Shown here piece by piece: positions 8,520 to 18,369 of a DNA stretch of 64,000 nucleotides (position 1 is the first letter of the stretch; each line of letters begins with the position of its first letter). The notes beneath the pieces are model-generated. The model did not search any database. It was not told where the DNA came from and was given only the letters and a program-made list of their open reading frames with translations. Location of the stretch: contig JAFGHX010000470.1 in NCBI GenBank assembly GCA_016929905.1, positions 1 to 64,000 on the forward strand, written 5' to 3'. Origin of the DNA: Kiritimatiellia bacterium. GTDB taxonomy: Bacteria > Verrucomicrobiota > Kiritimatiellia > JAFGHX01. The translations under genes were made by a program, and so were the position numbers.

Positions 8520-10820
8520 CTACTCCGGGTACTTGAACTGCCCGCGCTTGAACACGCACAGCACGCGGTCGCCGGTGATGCCGCGGCCGCCGTTGGCGCC
8601 GTCGCGCTCCTCCAGCACCTGGTAAGCGCCGGTATTCTTGCTGCGCAGGTCCTTGGGCTGGGCGAACATCGCGCAGAGCACGTCTTCGCAGTGGGTCAGC
8701 CGCACAAGCGCCCGTTTGCGCACCGTGTGGTTCCCGAACCCGTAGAACCCGATGTTCTTCGAGTCGATCGCGTGGTAGATGTCGTTGCCGGCCGGCTCGA
8801 GGTTGTAGCCGATGAACCGTATGTTGCGCGCGTTACGCAGCAACGTCTGCGCACCGCCCTGCGAGTGGATCCCGCCGTAGTGATAGAGCGTGAGCGGCTC
8901 GCACGTGTTCTCGATCGCCAGGATGTGGTAGTCGGGATCCTTCGTCTCGCCCTTGTGCTCGTGAATACAGGAGTACCAGCGCCCGCCGCCGCCGTCCCGG
9001 ATCCGGAAGCTGCTCAGCGGGTAGCCGGGCGTCGTGGCGACGTCCATCCAGTCGGGGCTCCCGACGATCTGCTTCAGGACCGACCGCCGGCCGACGCGCC
9101 AGGTGAGCACGTTGAAGTGATAGGTGCCCGCGGGCGCCGCGTTGTATTGGATCTTGAAGCCGCTCAGCACCGCCGTGCCGTCCGGCGCATCTTCCGTCGT
9201 GAGAATCGGGGTCTCCGTGGCCGGCTTCCACTCCGGGTCCGTCACGAACTCCGTGTTGTTCGGCGAGGCACTGAAGAGTTTGGTGTTCGCCCGCAGCGTG
9301 ACGGTGCCGTCCAGCATGTACCGGCCTTTCGGCAGGAAGATCTTCTCGTGCTTGTCGATCGCCGCCTGGAGCGCCGCGCGCACACTGGTCTTGCCCGTGT
9401 TGTCCAGTCCCAGATCGCGCACGGCATTCACCACCGTGGGATCGCCGTCGCCGTATTCGGGGAGCTTGCCCCACAAGTGCCGCTCGACCAAATCGGAAGG
9501 CGGCGCCGCGGCAGCCGCGTTCGCCCTCAGCGCCGTCTGCTTCGTCACCTGGCCGTCGATCAGCGCGTCGCTCGGGCAGACCAACTTGCCCCAGCCGCCA
9601 TCGACGGATTCCACGCCCTTGTTACAGTAGCGGTACTCGGCAATGTGGGTCCAGCCGCTTCCGCACGGAACGGGTGGGTCGCCGGCGCTCTGCAGAACAG
9701 CCGTTGCGCCGCGCACATAGACGTTTTCCATGTACAGATTCTTGCCGACCGCGTTGTCGAGCGCCGTGCCGCCGGCGGAGAGCGCGATCGTGCCGTCCAT
9801 CAGCAGCAGGTTGCCGTGCACGCTGCTGCGGTACCCCCCGTCGCCGGGCAGTTTCAGGACCGGGCCCGCCGCCTTCTCGATCCGGAACCCGCAGAGGGTG
9901 ATGCTGCCGGCCGCACCATCGAATGCGAGGGCCGCTTCCGACTGGTTCCTGAGAGTCAGTCCGACGTAGCAGGGCGGGTTCCCACTGACCCGCACCCCGT
10001 AGCGGCCGCCCTCGACTTCGAGGTCGTACACGCCGCCCGTGGCCCAGCTCCCGCCTTCGAGCCCGGCATAGGCATGCGTGGCGACGATCTTCGTGTTCAC
10101 CACCATGCCGCCCTGCGCGCCCTTCCAGTACAACCCGATCGCGCCCGGGTTGCGCCCGCAATCAATGGTGATGCCGTCAATGATGCCGTAGTAATGCGAC
10201 GCGGGATAGTCCGTGCGATAATCCGTCAGGTTCTCCGGGTCGCCCTGCTTCCACATCACCACCACGCACTGCGGGTTCTTGGGGTCGCCGAACCGCGCGG
10301 CGCCGTCCTTGAGCCGGATCACGGGCCGGCTCTTCCGGTCGCCGTACAGCTTGCAGGTGTGGCGCCTGGATCCCTGCGCGATCCAGTCGCCGCGCCGCGT
10401 CTGGCGGACATAGGCGGTGTGCCGGCAGTTCAGCATGTCCGATACCAGATAGGTGCCCGCGGGAAAATAGACGACCAGATCGAAGTCGCGCCCGATTTCG
10501 ATCGCCCGGTTCAGCGCTTGGGTGCAGTCGCGCACGCCCGCCGGATCGACGGCGTTCCCTTCCCACCCGTCATAGATCGTCACGTCCAGAACCCCGTCCT
10601 CGAACAGCCGCCGCTGCTCCGGCGAGAGATTCTCCCACTGCTGCGCGACCCGGGGCGGACGCTCCGTCACAAAGGAATGGTAATGGCTCCAGTTCGAGGA
10701 ACGCGTCCTCATGCTCGCCTTCGCCGGGGCGCTCTTCGTTGCCGCCGCGCTCGGCTGCGCCGCGGCCAGAAGCAGGGCCGCCGCCGTGCCCAACCCGATC
10801 TGCCGTACGTGCCTGTTCAT
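8520..10820 (-). CDS. Secreted right-handed beta-helix protein, pectate-lyase-3/GH55-like
   Basis: The 766-residue protein begins with a signal peptide (MNRHVRQIGLGTAAALLLAA, cleavage after the Ala run near 27). Two beta-helix halves follow. The first opens with CTQALNRAIEIG...VVYFPAGTYLVSD (about 95-130), the second with VRAALQAAIDKHEKIFLPKG (about 490-510). This duplicated layout is the pectate-lyase-3/GH55 arrangement of polysaccharide-cleaving enzymes. Long runs such as VHGNLLLMDGTIALSAGG supply helix coils. ATG 10820 has AAGGAG upstream; the frame extends to 11021 without a ribosome binding site. An AraC gene lies upstream in the opposite direction (11399), with a gene remnant and a palindrome between. 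The substrate is unknown. Confidence 0.87.
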   Translation of the reverse strand: MNRHVRQIGLGTAAALLLAAAQPSAAATKSAPAKASMRTRSSNWSHYHSFVTERPPRVAQQWENLSPEQRRLFEDGVLDVTIYDGWEGNAVDPAGVRDCTQALNRAIEIGRDFDLVVYFPAGTYLVSDMLNCRHTAYVRQTRRGDWIAQGSRRHTCKLYGDRKSRPVIRLKDGAARFGDPKNPQCVVVMWKQGDPENLTDYRTDYPASHYYGIIDGITIDCGRNPGAIGLYWKGAQGGMVVNTKIVATHAYAGLEGGSWATGGVYDLEVEGGRYGVRVSGNPPCYVGLTLRNQSEAALAFDGAAGSITLCGFRIEKAAGPVLKLPGDGGYRSSVHGNLLLMDGTIALSAGGTALDNAVGKNLYMENVYVRGATAVLQSAGDPPVPCGSGWTHIAEYRYCNKGVESVDGGWGKLVCPSDALIDGQVTKQTALRANAAAAAPPSDLVERHLWGKLPEYGDGDPTVVNAVRDLGLDNTGKTSVRAALQAAIDKHEKIFLPKGRYMLDGTVTLRANTKLFSASPNNTEFVTDPEWKPATETPILTTEDAPDGTAVLSGFKIQYNAAPAGTYHFNVLTWRVGRRSVLKQIVGSPDWMDVATTPGYPLSSFRIRDGGGGRWYSCIHEHKGETKDPDYHILAIENTCEPLTLYHYGGIHSQGGAQTLLRNARNIRFIGYNLEPAGNDIYHAIDSKNIGFYGFGNHTVRKRALVRLTHCEDVLCAMFAQPKDLRSKNTGAYQVLEERDGANGGRGITGDRVLCVFKRGQFKYPE

Positions 10821-10987
10821 GAACGTTCTCCTTCGATGTGTCTCTATACCGCGGACGCGTGACGGAAATCGATCCGGAACCGCTCGAGCTCTCACTCCGT
10901 ACGTGCCCGCCGTGCTCGATAAGCTTAGAAAGATATTGCGAAGATCAGCCGGCCAGTGTCTCTTGGCCTGACGCGGGCTCTTCCCAG

Positions 10988-11008
10988 GGATATTATTGGG
11001 TAATATCC
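10988..11008. promoter_or_regulatory. Operator-like palindrome upstream of the beta-helix gene
   Basis: GGATATTA and TAATATCC are perfect 8-bp arms around TTGGG, in an otherwise AT-rich part of a 578-bp intergenic region, about 170 bp upstream of the beta-helix gene start. Its symmetry and position suggest a regulator site; which regulator is unknown. Confidence 0.45.
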
Positions 11009-11121
11009 TCGGCTTCACCAATGGACAATCGTCACCGTAATGGATTATCTTGCCTGATTTGCAGGGGTGCCAGGCCGGGCCAAACGCGAGACAAGCGACT
11101 TTGAGCCAACAGGGGACAGGC

Positions 11122-11330
11122 TCACGGCAGGCGCCGTGGCAGGAACAGACCGTCCATGCAGGCCGAGAAGTCCGTCCGCTTTCGGAACGGGTTCAGCCAC
11201 GGCGCGTAGATCCAGTGGACGAGCATGTCCATCGCCGCGCGATCGACGGCAGGGGTCTGGGGCAGCAGCAGGACCGCATCGAGCTGCGCGCCGCGTCCGG
11301 CCGGACAACGGACAGCCGCGCAACGCAATA
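11122..11330 (-). pseudogene. Possible C-terminal gene remnant
   Basis: The minus strand encodes about 60 residues of protein-like sequence (AQLDAVLLLPQTPAVDR, then MDMLVHWIYAPWLNPFRK) ending in a stop at 11122. Upstream the frame loses protein character and runs into the AraC start region. There is no start or ribosome binding site. I do not recognise the family. It is probably the truncated 3' end of a former gene between the beta-helix and AraC genes. Confidence 0.3.
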
Positions 11331-11398
11331 TCCGTACCGCCCGTGGACGATCGTGACGCGCCGTGTTAGAATGGGCGGTAAACGAGGGGAGTCCGATC

Positions 11399-12307
11399 GT
11401 GACGAAGAGAGCCGCCAAGCAGCCGCTCGGTCCGTCCTACGTGCGCCGCGTCGTGCTGATCCCCGACGAGGTCTTCGCGAACCTGCCGCACGGCCGGCTG
11501 CTGGCGGTGTTCCGCGTGACGGGCGCCGGCCAGTACGACCGGGCCGAGCGCCACCACGTGCGGCGCCCGGACACCACGGTCCCTTACTATGTCGAGAACA
11601 TTCTGATGTACTGCACCGGCGGCACGGGCACGGTCGGATTCGGAGACAGAACCTGGCCCGTGCACGCAGGCGATATGGCCTTCGTGCCGGCATGCACGCC
11701 GCACGAATACGCCGCATCCGCGCGCGAGCCCTGGAGCCTGTACTGGGCCCACTTCCGCGGCGAGAGCTGCGGCGCGCTGTTCGAGACACTCGGCGTCTCG
11801 GCCCGGAAACCGCTGCTGCACGTCGGCACCAATCCCAAGATCGCCGGCTGGTTCACGGAAGTGCTCGACACGCTCGATCTCGGATTCAGCCACAGCAATC
11901 TGCTCTACGCGGCGTCCTGTTTCCAGAAGCTGCTCGCCTACGTCTTCTACCTGGTCAAACACGAGGCGCCGCACGAGCGGAACACGTTCGACGTGCGCGA
12001 CGTCATCGGCGAAATGCTCGGCAACCTCGACGAGCAGTTCCGGGTTCAGGACCTGGCGAAACGGTACGGGCTGTCGAAATTCCACTTCTCGCGCCGGTTC
12101 AAAGAGCGGACCGGTTACGCCCCGATCGACTATTTCATTCGGCTGAAGATGCAGAAGGCGGCCGAACTGCTGCTCGGCGGGCCGCACAGCATCCGGGCCA
12201 TCGCCCGGCGACTGGGCTATGAGGACCCGTACTATTTCTCCCGTGCTTTTAAGAAGATGACCGGCGTCTCGCCCGCCCACTACCGCGCACACCGCAGCGC
12301 GACGTGA
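11399..12307 (+). CDS. AraC-family transcriptional regulator
   Basis: The 302-residue protein has a cupin sensor (VENILMYCTGGTGTVGFG; HAGDMAFVPACTPHEYAAS) and an AraC DNA-binding domain at about 195-298, with both helix-turn-helix units (VQDLAKRYGLSKFHFSRRF; SIRAIARRLGYEDPYYFSRAF). GTG 11399 follows GAGGGGAG at 11384-11391, seven bases away, and gives a standard length. It probably regulates the beta-helix gene on the other side of the intergenic region. The RHS gene starts about 70 bp downstream. Confidence 0.93.
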   Translation: MTKRAAKQPLGPSYVRRVVLIPDEVFANLPHGRLLAVFRVTGAGQYDRAERHHVRRPDTTVPYYVENILMYCTGGTGTVGFGDRTWPVHAGDMAFVPACTPHEYAASAREPWSLYWAHFRGESCGALFETLGVSARKPLLHVGTNPKIAGWFTEVLDTLDLGFSHSNLLYAASCFQKLLAYVFYLVKHEAPHERNTFDVRDVIGEMLGNLDEQFRVQDLAKRYGLSKFHFSRRFKERTGYAPIDYFIRLKMQKAAELLLGGPHSIRAIARRLGYEDPYYFSRAFKKMTGVSPAHYRAHRSAT

Positions 12308-12308
12308 T

Positions 12309-12322
12309 CGATCCGCGGATCG
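12309..12322. promoter_or_regulatory. 14-bp perfect palindrome between the AraC and RHS genes
   Basis: CGATCCGCGGATCG lies just after the AraC stop codon and about 57 bp before the RHS start. It could be an operator or part of a terminator; no T-run follows. Confidence 0.3.
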
Positions 12323-12378
12323 GGCATGCCCCGTTGGGTCTTGACTCCGGGCAGCCAAACCCCGACACTGGACAGGTC

Positions 12379-15300
12379 ATGGCCAGGGCCGCATCATTCC
12401 GTTCTGTGCCGGGGGGGCTTGTGCGCGCACGGGGTGCCGCCGCTCTCCTTCTCGCGCTGACTGCCGGCGCCGCCTGGCTGCCGGCACGCACCGCCCTGGG
12501 CCAAGTGGGCCGCAACAACACGTATTGCTCCACGCTGCTGGCGGGCGACCCGGTCGCCACGGGCGGCGGCACCTACCGTTTCCGCATCCCGCTGCTGCGG
12601 CTGGGCGGCCCGATGCAGCTCGATTTCGGCCTCATCTACCGCTCGGAACTGGCGGCGCTGAACAACACCGCCCCTTCGGACCTGCCCGGCCGCTTCTGGT
12701 GGACCCCGAAACTCGAAGCGCTCAAGACCCCGTGGTACTGGGGCAATCCCATGTTCTCCGTGTTCACCGTCCAACTGCCGGACGGCGATTTCGTCGCGTT
12801 CATTGACGAGTGGCCCAGTACGACCTGGCGGCTCCTCCAACCCGGCGAAGCGCCCTACACGGACAACGCGATGGGGACCCCGTACGAACTCAAGCAGACG
12901 GCGTCCTACTTCTACTTGAAGGACCCGGCCCGGGGCAGGGTCTACATGTTCCAGCGCAACATCGACGGCAACGGCAAGGCGCGGGTGCGGGCGATCCTTG
13001 ACCGGAACCACAACCGGCTCTTGTACGAGTACGCCGCGCCGACAGACACCGCACCGACGAGTATCGCCGATGAGTTCGGCCGCTCGCTTTCGTTCAACTA
13101 CGGCCTGGCCGGCAGCCAGACCTGCCTGTTGTCGGTGACGAGCCACTGCGGCCGGGCGGTGCACTTCATGCACGAGGAGCAGGGCGCCGACAACAGCGAC
13201 GCGTGGACGCTGCGCGGTTTCACGAATGCGGCGGGCGAGGCCACGACGTTTGTGTACCAATCCAACGAGTTGAACAAGATCCAACAGCGCGTCTGGCCGC
13301 GCGGCAATGCGCCGTGGACGCAGGCGTACGGCGAACGGAACCTGAATGGGGTGACGACCGTTCGCGTCGTCTCGCAGCAGGACGCGCTCGGCCATACGTT
13401 CGCCTACTCCTACAGCGAGACGTCCTCCGTCGTCACGGTGGAGCAGCCGGATTTGACGGCATGGCAGTACGAGCATTACAGCGTGGAAAGCCTGCCCAAG
13501 AGCGTGACCGACCCGGCCGGCGTGAGGGCCACCTTCGCGAAGGACGGCTACGAGCGGCTCGTCTCGGCCACCGACCGACTGGGCCGGACAACGCTCTTCG
13601 GTTACGACGGGACGTCCGGCAGGCTCGCCGCCATCACCAACGCGCAGAACCACGCCCTGCGCTTTGCCTACTCGGCCGTGAGCCAGGCGTTCACCAATCC
13701 GGTCATGCCGTCGGACTCCGTGTTCTTCACCTTCCACGATATGACGCGCATCGACTACCCCGAGGGCAGCACCGAGTTCTTCGCCTACGACACCTGCGGG
13801 AACCTCACCAACTACACGGACCGGGCCGGCGACGCGTGGGCGTTCACGCATGACGGCAGCGGGCGTGTGCTCACGATCCGGAACCCGGCCGGCGGCGTGG
13901 TGAGCAACGCCTACAACGCCGCCGGGCTGCGCACGAGCAGCTTGGACAGCGAGACGGCGGCAACCCAGTACGAGTACGACGCGCTCAACCGGCTCATTCG
14001 GAAGACGGACGGGCTCGGCAACGTGACGAGCTACGACTACGACGACATGGACCGGCTGCTCTCCGTCGTCGACCCGCTCAGCAACACGGTCACACTCGCC
14101 TACGACGCGAACGGGAACCTGACGCAGTTCGCGGACCCGGCATCGAACGCCTTCTGTTATGTGTACGACGAGATGGACCGGATCGTGCAGGTCACCAACC
14201 GGCTCGGCCTGGCGACCGCCTACGCGTACGACGCGCTCGGCCGCTTGAGCCGCGTCACCTGGCCGGACGGCGACTGGCAGGACTACACCTACGAACCGTG
14301 CGGCCGACTGGCGGGGATCAGCGATGCACAGAGCAACCAGTGGAGCCTGTCGCACGACGAGGCCGGGTTGATCACGGGTGTCCAGGACCCGATGGGGCGT
14401 GTGTGGTCGTTCAGTGCCGACGCGCTGGGGCAGCTCGCGTCGGCCGCCGATCCGCTCGGGCGCTCGACCGCCTTCGGCCGTGACGTCATGTCGCGGATCA
14501 CGAACATGACGGACAATCTGTTCCGGACCGTCCAGCTCGGTTACGACTCGCGCGGCGCGCGCACGAACCTGACCGACCGGACGACGGGTACCGCTTTCAT
14601 CTCCTATACGCCGCTCGGCCTGCCCGAGACCGTCACGGACCTGAACGGCCAGCCATGGACAATCGGCTACACGCCGGAAGGCCGCCTGGCCTCGCTGACG
14701 GACCCGCTCACGGGCAACTGGCAATACGGGTACGACCCGCTCGGGCGGCTCATCACGATCGCGTATCCCGACGGCACGGTTCAGACCAACACGTACGACG
14801 CGCGCGGCAACGTGACGAACGTCGTGTGCGACGCGGAACCGACGGGGTACAGCTACGACCCGCTCAACCGGCTGGTCGGCAGTTCGAGTATCGCGCTCGA
14901 CTACGACGCGGAGGGCCGCATCACGAATTCGCTCGCGGCGGGCGTCGCGTTCGGTGCCGAATACGACCCGGCGGGCCGGCTCCAGTGTGCGCGGTATGAC
15001 GGCGGGACGCTCGCGGTCAGCTACGCCTACGACTCGCTCGGCCGGCTGGCGGGCGTGGCCGACGACCTCACCGGCCACGGCGTCGCGTTCAGTTACGATC
15101 CTGCCGGACGGCTGACGGGAATCGCCCGGACAAACGGCGTGGCGACGACGTTGTCCTACGACGACAGCGGGCTGCTCAGCCGCATCCAGGCCGGCGGATT
15201 CCTGGACCTGGAGTACACGCTGGACGCTGCCGGCCAGGTCGGAGGCGTCCGGATCACGGCGCCGCTGGACCCCGCGGACCTGCTCGCGGGCGAGACGAAC

Positions 15301-16683
15301 ACGTTCACCTTCGGCAATGCCTCGGAACTCACGGCCGCCGGCTACGCCTATGACGCGCGCGGGCGCATGACCAACTCGCCCAGCGGCTCGTACGCATGGG
15401 ACGGGTTCGGCCGCCTGAGGGCGGCCGGCAGCGCCACCTTCGAGTATGACGGTCTGGGCCGCCTCATCCGGCGCGTGGACGGCGGGCAGACCAACGCGTT
15501 CCTGCGCCACGCGGCGATCGGCGGCGCGCCGGTCGCCGCGGAACGGGACGAGAACGCCGGGCAGGTCCAGCGCTATTACGTCTATACCCCGGACGGACGG
15601 CTCGTCTACATGATCGATGCGGCGGCCGGAAACGCCGTCTCCTACTTCCATTTCGACCGAACGGGCTCCACCCTCGCGCTCACCGACGGCGGCGGCAGTG
15701 TGCAGGACGCCTACGCCTATGCGCCGTACGGGCAACGGCTCCAACACACGGGCGCCAATCCGCAGCCGTTCACGTTCGGCGGGCAATACGGCGTGCGGCA
15801 GGAGGACGCCGACGGGCGGCTCTACCAGATGGGCGCCCGCTACTACGACGCGCTCAGCGCCCAGTTCCTGAGCCGGGAGCCGGTCTGGCCGCAGATGTGG
15901 AATGCCAAGAACATCAACCCTTACCAATACGCGTGGCAGAACCCGGCATCCTACACCGATCCGTCGGGCGCGTACGTCTCCATGATGGGCGTGGCGGTCC
16001 AGTTCGCCATCATCGCCAACCTGTCCAACCTGCTGCTCCCCAGCTACCTCGACGCCGTACGCGAGGCGAAGCTGGACAGAATCCACTCCGACGCCGCGAC
16101 GATCGCCCGCCAGATGGCCGTCTGGATCGCGACCCGCCCGGAGGCTGAGACGCCCCGCGCCGGCGAGGGCGGCGGCGACAGCCGGCAAACGGCCGCACAG
16201 GCGGACCTCGCCCGCAAGCGCGCCGACATCGCGCAGGCGGCGGGCGGCGGAGGGGGCAGCGGAGGCTGCGGCGCGCTGCCCGCGCGCAACGAGGCGATCC
16301 GCGCCAGGACCGACGGCGCGTTCCGGGCCGAGTTCGGCCCGCTCACGCGCGGCCAGATGGATCGGCACGTCGGTTTGTCCGATTTCACACTCAAGACACT
16401 CGCCAAAATCTGCGAAATGGGCCATGCGCCCGGAGCGCGTACGGCCGACCTGCTCGGGCCCTCGGCCGTTCTGCCGGCCCCGGGCCAGACCCCGGCCGAA
16501 CTCGCGCGGTGGCTGCACACGGGTACCGCCCCCTCGCCGGCAACGTCCGGAGCCGGGGCTCCGTTCCGCCTGTTCGAATGCATGCCCATCACCTACGAGC
16601 CACCTGCGATCCGTGCCCAGGACGGCCACGCGAACCTGTACGAGAAGATCGAGATCCGAGCGTTCCGGATAGATATGGAATGA
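12379..16683 (+). CDS. Secreted RHS/YD-repeat protein with RHS core and unknown C-terminal domain
   Basis: The 1434-residue protein has an N-terminal signal region (hydrophobic AAALLLALTAGAAWLPA at about 19-35) and a DUF6531-like beta domain. A long array of YD repeats follows (GNVTSYDYDDMDRLLSVVD, YEYDALNRLIRKTD and about twenty more). Next comes the RHS-associated core (GARYYDALSAQFLSREP, then NPYQYAWQNPASYTDPSG). The last 240 residues after the core are variable: a hydrophobic stretch, an Ala/Gly-rich linker (GGGGGSGGCG) and an unrecognised end. RHS proteins form hollow shells that carry a C-terminal cargo, often a toxin. The start is uncertain (ATG 12379; GTG 12304 overlaps the AraC stop). 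The next gene overlaps by ATGA and does not look like an immunity gene. Confidence 0.9.
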   Translation: MARAASFRSVPGGLVRARGAAALLLALTAGAAWLPARTALGQVGRNNTYCSTLLAGDPVATGGGTYRFRIPLLRLGGPMQLDFGLIYRSELAALNNTAPSDLPGRFWWTPKLEALKTPWYWGNPMFSVFTVQLPDGDFVAFIDEWPSTTWRLLQPGEAPYTDNAMGTPYELKQTASYFYLKDPARGRVYMFQRNIDGNGKARVRAILDRNHNRLLYEYAAPTDTAPTSIADEFGRSLSFNYGLAGSQTCLLSVTSHCGRAVHFMHEEQGADNSDAWTLRGFTNAAGEATTFVYQSNELNKIQQRVWPRGNAPWTQAYGERNLNGVTTVRVVSQQDALGHTFAYSYSETSSVVTVEQPDLTAWQYEHYSVESLPKSVTDPAGVRATFAKDGYERLVSATDRLGRTTLFGYDGTSGRLAAITNAQNHALRFAYSAVSQAFTNPVMPSDSVFFTFHDMTRIDYPEGSTEFFAYDTCGNLTNYTDRAGDAWAFTHDGSGRVLTIRNPAGGVVSNAYNAAGLRTSSLDSETAATQYEYDALNRLIRKTDGLGNVTSYDYDDMDRLLSVVDPLSNTVTLAYDANGNLTQFADPASNAFCYVYDEMDRIVQVTNRLGLATAYAYDALGRLSRVTWPDGDWQDYTYEPCGRLAGISDAQSNQWSLSHDEAGLITGVQDPMGRVWSFSADALGQLASAADPLGRSTAFGRDVMSRITNMTDNLFRTVQLGYDSRGARTNLTDRTTGTAFISYTPLGLPETVTDLNGQPWTIGYTPEGRLASLTDPLTGNWQYGYDPLGRLITIAYPDGTVQTNTYDARGNVTNVVCDAEPTGYSYDPLNRLVGSSSIALDYDAEGRITNSLAAGVAFGAEYDPAGRLQCARYDGGTLAVSYAYDSLGRLAGVADDLTGHGVAFSYDPAGRLTGIARTNGVATTLSYDDSGLLSRIQAGGFLDLEYTLDAAGQVGGVRITAPLDPADLLAGETNTFTFGNASELTAAGYAYDARGRMTNSPSGSYAWDGFGRLRAAGSATFEYDGLGRLIRRVDGGQTNAFLRHAAIGGAPVAAERDENAGQVQRYYVYTPDGRLVYMIDAAAGNAVSYFHFDRTGSTLALTDGGGSVQDAYAYAPYGQRLQHTGANPQPFTFGGQYGVRQEDADGRLYQMGARYYDALSAQFLSREPVWPQMWNAKNINPYQYAWQNPASYTDPSGAYVSMMGVAVQFAIIANLSNLLLPSYLDAVREAKLDRIHSDAATIARQMAVWIATRPEAETPRAGEGGGDSRQTAAQADLARKRADIAQAAGGGGGSGGCGALPARNEAIRARTDGAFRAEFGPLTRGQMDRHVGLSDFTLKTLAKICEMGHAPGARTADLLGPSAVLPAPGQTPAELARWLHTGTAPSPATSGAGAPFRLFECMPITYEPPAIRAQDGHANLYEKIEIRAFRIDME

Positions 16684-17654
16684 ATACGTCCCGATTTGTG
16701 AAGACGACCGCCGCCGCGCTGGCCGCGGCATGGCTGGCCCTGTGCGCGGTGGCCGTGCCCCGCGCGGCGGCCAGCGAGGCCGCCTACACCTACGACGCCG
16801 CCGGCCGGCTCGTCGCGGCCGATTACGGGGGCGGCCGCGTGATCACCTATCGCTACAACACGGCCGGCAACCTGCTCGAACGGCGCGTCTGCGGCACCAA
16901 CGCCAGCCCGCAGGCCGACCTGCTCATCACCAAGAGCGCCGACACCCCGTTCGGGCAGAGCGGCGAGCCGTTCAACTTCGTGCTCACCGTCACGAACCAG
17001 GGCCCCGACGCCGCGACGGGCGTGCAGGTCGCCGACGAACTCCCGCTCGGCCTCGCGTTCATGAATGCCCAGCTCGACCAGGGCGGCATCGCCACCAACC
17101 TCAACGGCGTCAGCGCCGAGCTCGGCACCGTTCCCGCGGGCAACGGCGTGGAACTGCGCATCGAAGTCTTTCCCGATACCACCGAGACGACCGTCACCAA
17201 CACCGCCAGCGTGACCGGCTCGGCCACCGACACGAACAGCGCCGACAACACCGCCTCCGCCGCCCTGCTCATCTACGAGGCCAACGATACCGACGGCGAC
17301 GGCATGCCGAACTGGTGGGAGACCCTCTACTGGGGCCACCACACCAACGGGGTGCCCACCGACGACTCCGACGGCGACGGGCTGGTGAACACGCAGGAAT
17401 ACATCGTCGGGTCCAGCCCGCTGGAGAGTTCGCCGTTTGAGATCGAGACCTTCACCCGCGACGGCGAGCAACTCACCGTCACCTTCCAGTCCAGGGTCTC
17501 GCGCCGCTACGTGTGCGAGGCCACCACCAACCTCGTGGAAGCCATTTGGACCAATGTCGGCGCCGAGGCCGCCGGCGACGGCGGCCCCATCAGCATCACG
17601 GACTCCAACGGCGCCCTGCACAAAGTCTACCGCCTCGGCGTCTCGGTGCCGTAG
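16680..17654 (+). CDS. Secreted DUF11 protein starting with a YD repeat, with a TSP3-like calcium motif
   Basis: The 324-residue protein has a signal peptide (AAALAAAWLALCAVAVPRAAA). It then has one or two YD/RHS repeats (AAYTYDAAGRLVAADYGGG and ITYRYNTAGNLLERR), a DUF11 Ig-like domain (about 77-195; FNFVLTVTNQGPDAATGVQV), thrombospondin-3-like aspartate loops (NDTDGDGMPNWWETLYWG; DDSDGDGLVNTQEY) and a C-terminal beta module ending in VYRLGVSVP. The ATG overlaps the RHS stop (ATGA), so the two are translationally coupled. The leading YD repeats suggest it folds with or extends the RHS shell. The C-terminal module resembles those of the secreted proteins at 41-53 kb. Confidence 0.88.
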   Translation: MNTSRFVKTTAAALAAAWLALCAVAVPRAAASEAAYTYDAAGRLVAADYGGGRVITYRYNTAGNLLERRVCGTNASPQADLLITKSADTPFGQSGEPFNFVLTVTNQGPDAATGVQVADELPLGLAFMNAQLDQGGIATNLNGVSAELGTVPAGNGVELRIEVFPDTTETTVTNTASVTGSATDTNSADNTASAALLIYEANDTDGDGMPNWWETLYWGHHTNGVPTDDSDGDGLVNTQEYIVGSSPLESSPFEIETFTRDGEQLTVTFQSRVSRRYVCEATTNLVEAIWTNVGAEAAGDGGPISITDSNGALHKVYRLGVSVP

Positions 17655-17752
17655 GTCGCAATCGGATTTCGCGCTTCCCCCCGCCCGCTCGCCCGTGATA
17701 GGCTTCGGTCGGCCTGCAACGCGCTTGTTCACACATCCGTTAGGAATGAATC

Positions 17753-18352
17753 ATGAACCTGGGATTCCTGGCATCGCACAACGGCAGCAACATGCAGTCG
17801 ATCATCGACGCATGCAAGGCGGGCACGCTCCAAGCGGTCCCCGCGCTGGTGATCAGCAACAACAGCAAGTCCGGCGCGCTGGAACGCGCGCGCAAGGAAT
17901 CCATTCCCTGCGCGCACATCAGCGGCGCCACGCACGGGTCAGCGGAAGGTGAGGATGAGGCGATTCTGGACGCGTTGCAGGCTCACAACGTGGACGTGGT
18001 CGTGCTGGCCGGCTACATGAAGAAGCTCGGCCCCAAAACACTCGCGCATTATGCGGGCGCCATTCTGAATATTCACCCGGCCCTGCTCCCCAAGTTCGGG
18101 GGCGAGGGCATGTACGGGATCCGCGTGCATCAGGCGGTCCTGGCCGCCGGCGAGAAGGAGAGCGGCCCGACCGTGCACGTGGTGGACGCCGAATACGACA
18201 AGGGCCCGATCCTCGCGCAGCGGCGCGTGCCTGTGCTGCCGGACGACACGCCCGAGACGCTGGCCGCGCGCGTGCTGGAGCAGGAACATCGGATCTATCC
18301 CGAAACGCTCCAGAGAATCGTAACCGGCGAAATCAGACTCCCTCGCCCGTGA
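17753..18352 (+). CDS. purN: Phosphoribosylglycinamide formyltransferase
   Basis: The 199-residue enzyme transfers a formyl group from 10-formyl-tetrahydrofolate to GAR in de novo purine synthesis. The catalytic triad is present: Asn106 and His108 in ILNIHPALLPKFGG, and Asp145 in HVVDAEYDKGPILAQ. The N-terminal FLASHNGSNMQSII phosphate-binding loop is also seen. Length and motif spacing match the bacterial enzyme. ATG 17753 has TAGGAA upstream. It stands alone; no other purine gene is adjacent, though purB lies 20 kb away in the same window. Confidence 0.95.
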   Translation: MNLGFLASHNGSNMQSIIDACKAGTLQAVPALVISNNSKSGALERARKESIPCAHISGATHGSAEGEDEAILDALQAHNVDVVVLAGYMKKLGPKTLAHYAGAILNIHPALLPKFGGEGMYGIRVHQAVLAAGEKESGPTVHVVDAEYDKGPILAQRRVPVLPDDTPETLAARVLEQEHRIYPETLQRIVTGEIRLPRP

Positions 18353-18369
18353 GCGGCCGAACGCTCAGC

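Noticed and set aside
7443..10862. A 1139-codon plus-strand frame across the isomerase, the nested element and the beta-helix gene
   Set aside because: It runs antisense through a real secreted gene and through palindromes; the translation is His/Arg/Ala-rich without domains.
12394..16731. A 1445-codon open frame on the minus strand opposite the RHS gene
   Set aside because: It is a GC-rich shadow of the YD-repeat codons, with Arg/Val/Gly-rich low-complexity translation, no ribosome binding site and no recognisable domain.
16680..17654. Immunity gene for the RHS C-terminal domain
   Set aside because: The downstream protein is secreted with DUF11 and calcium loops, unlike cytoplasmic immunity proteins.
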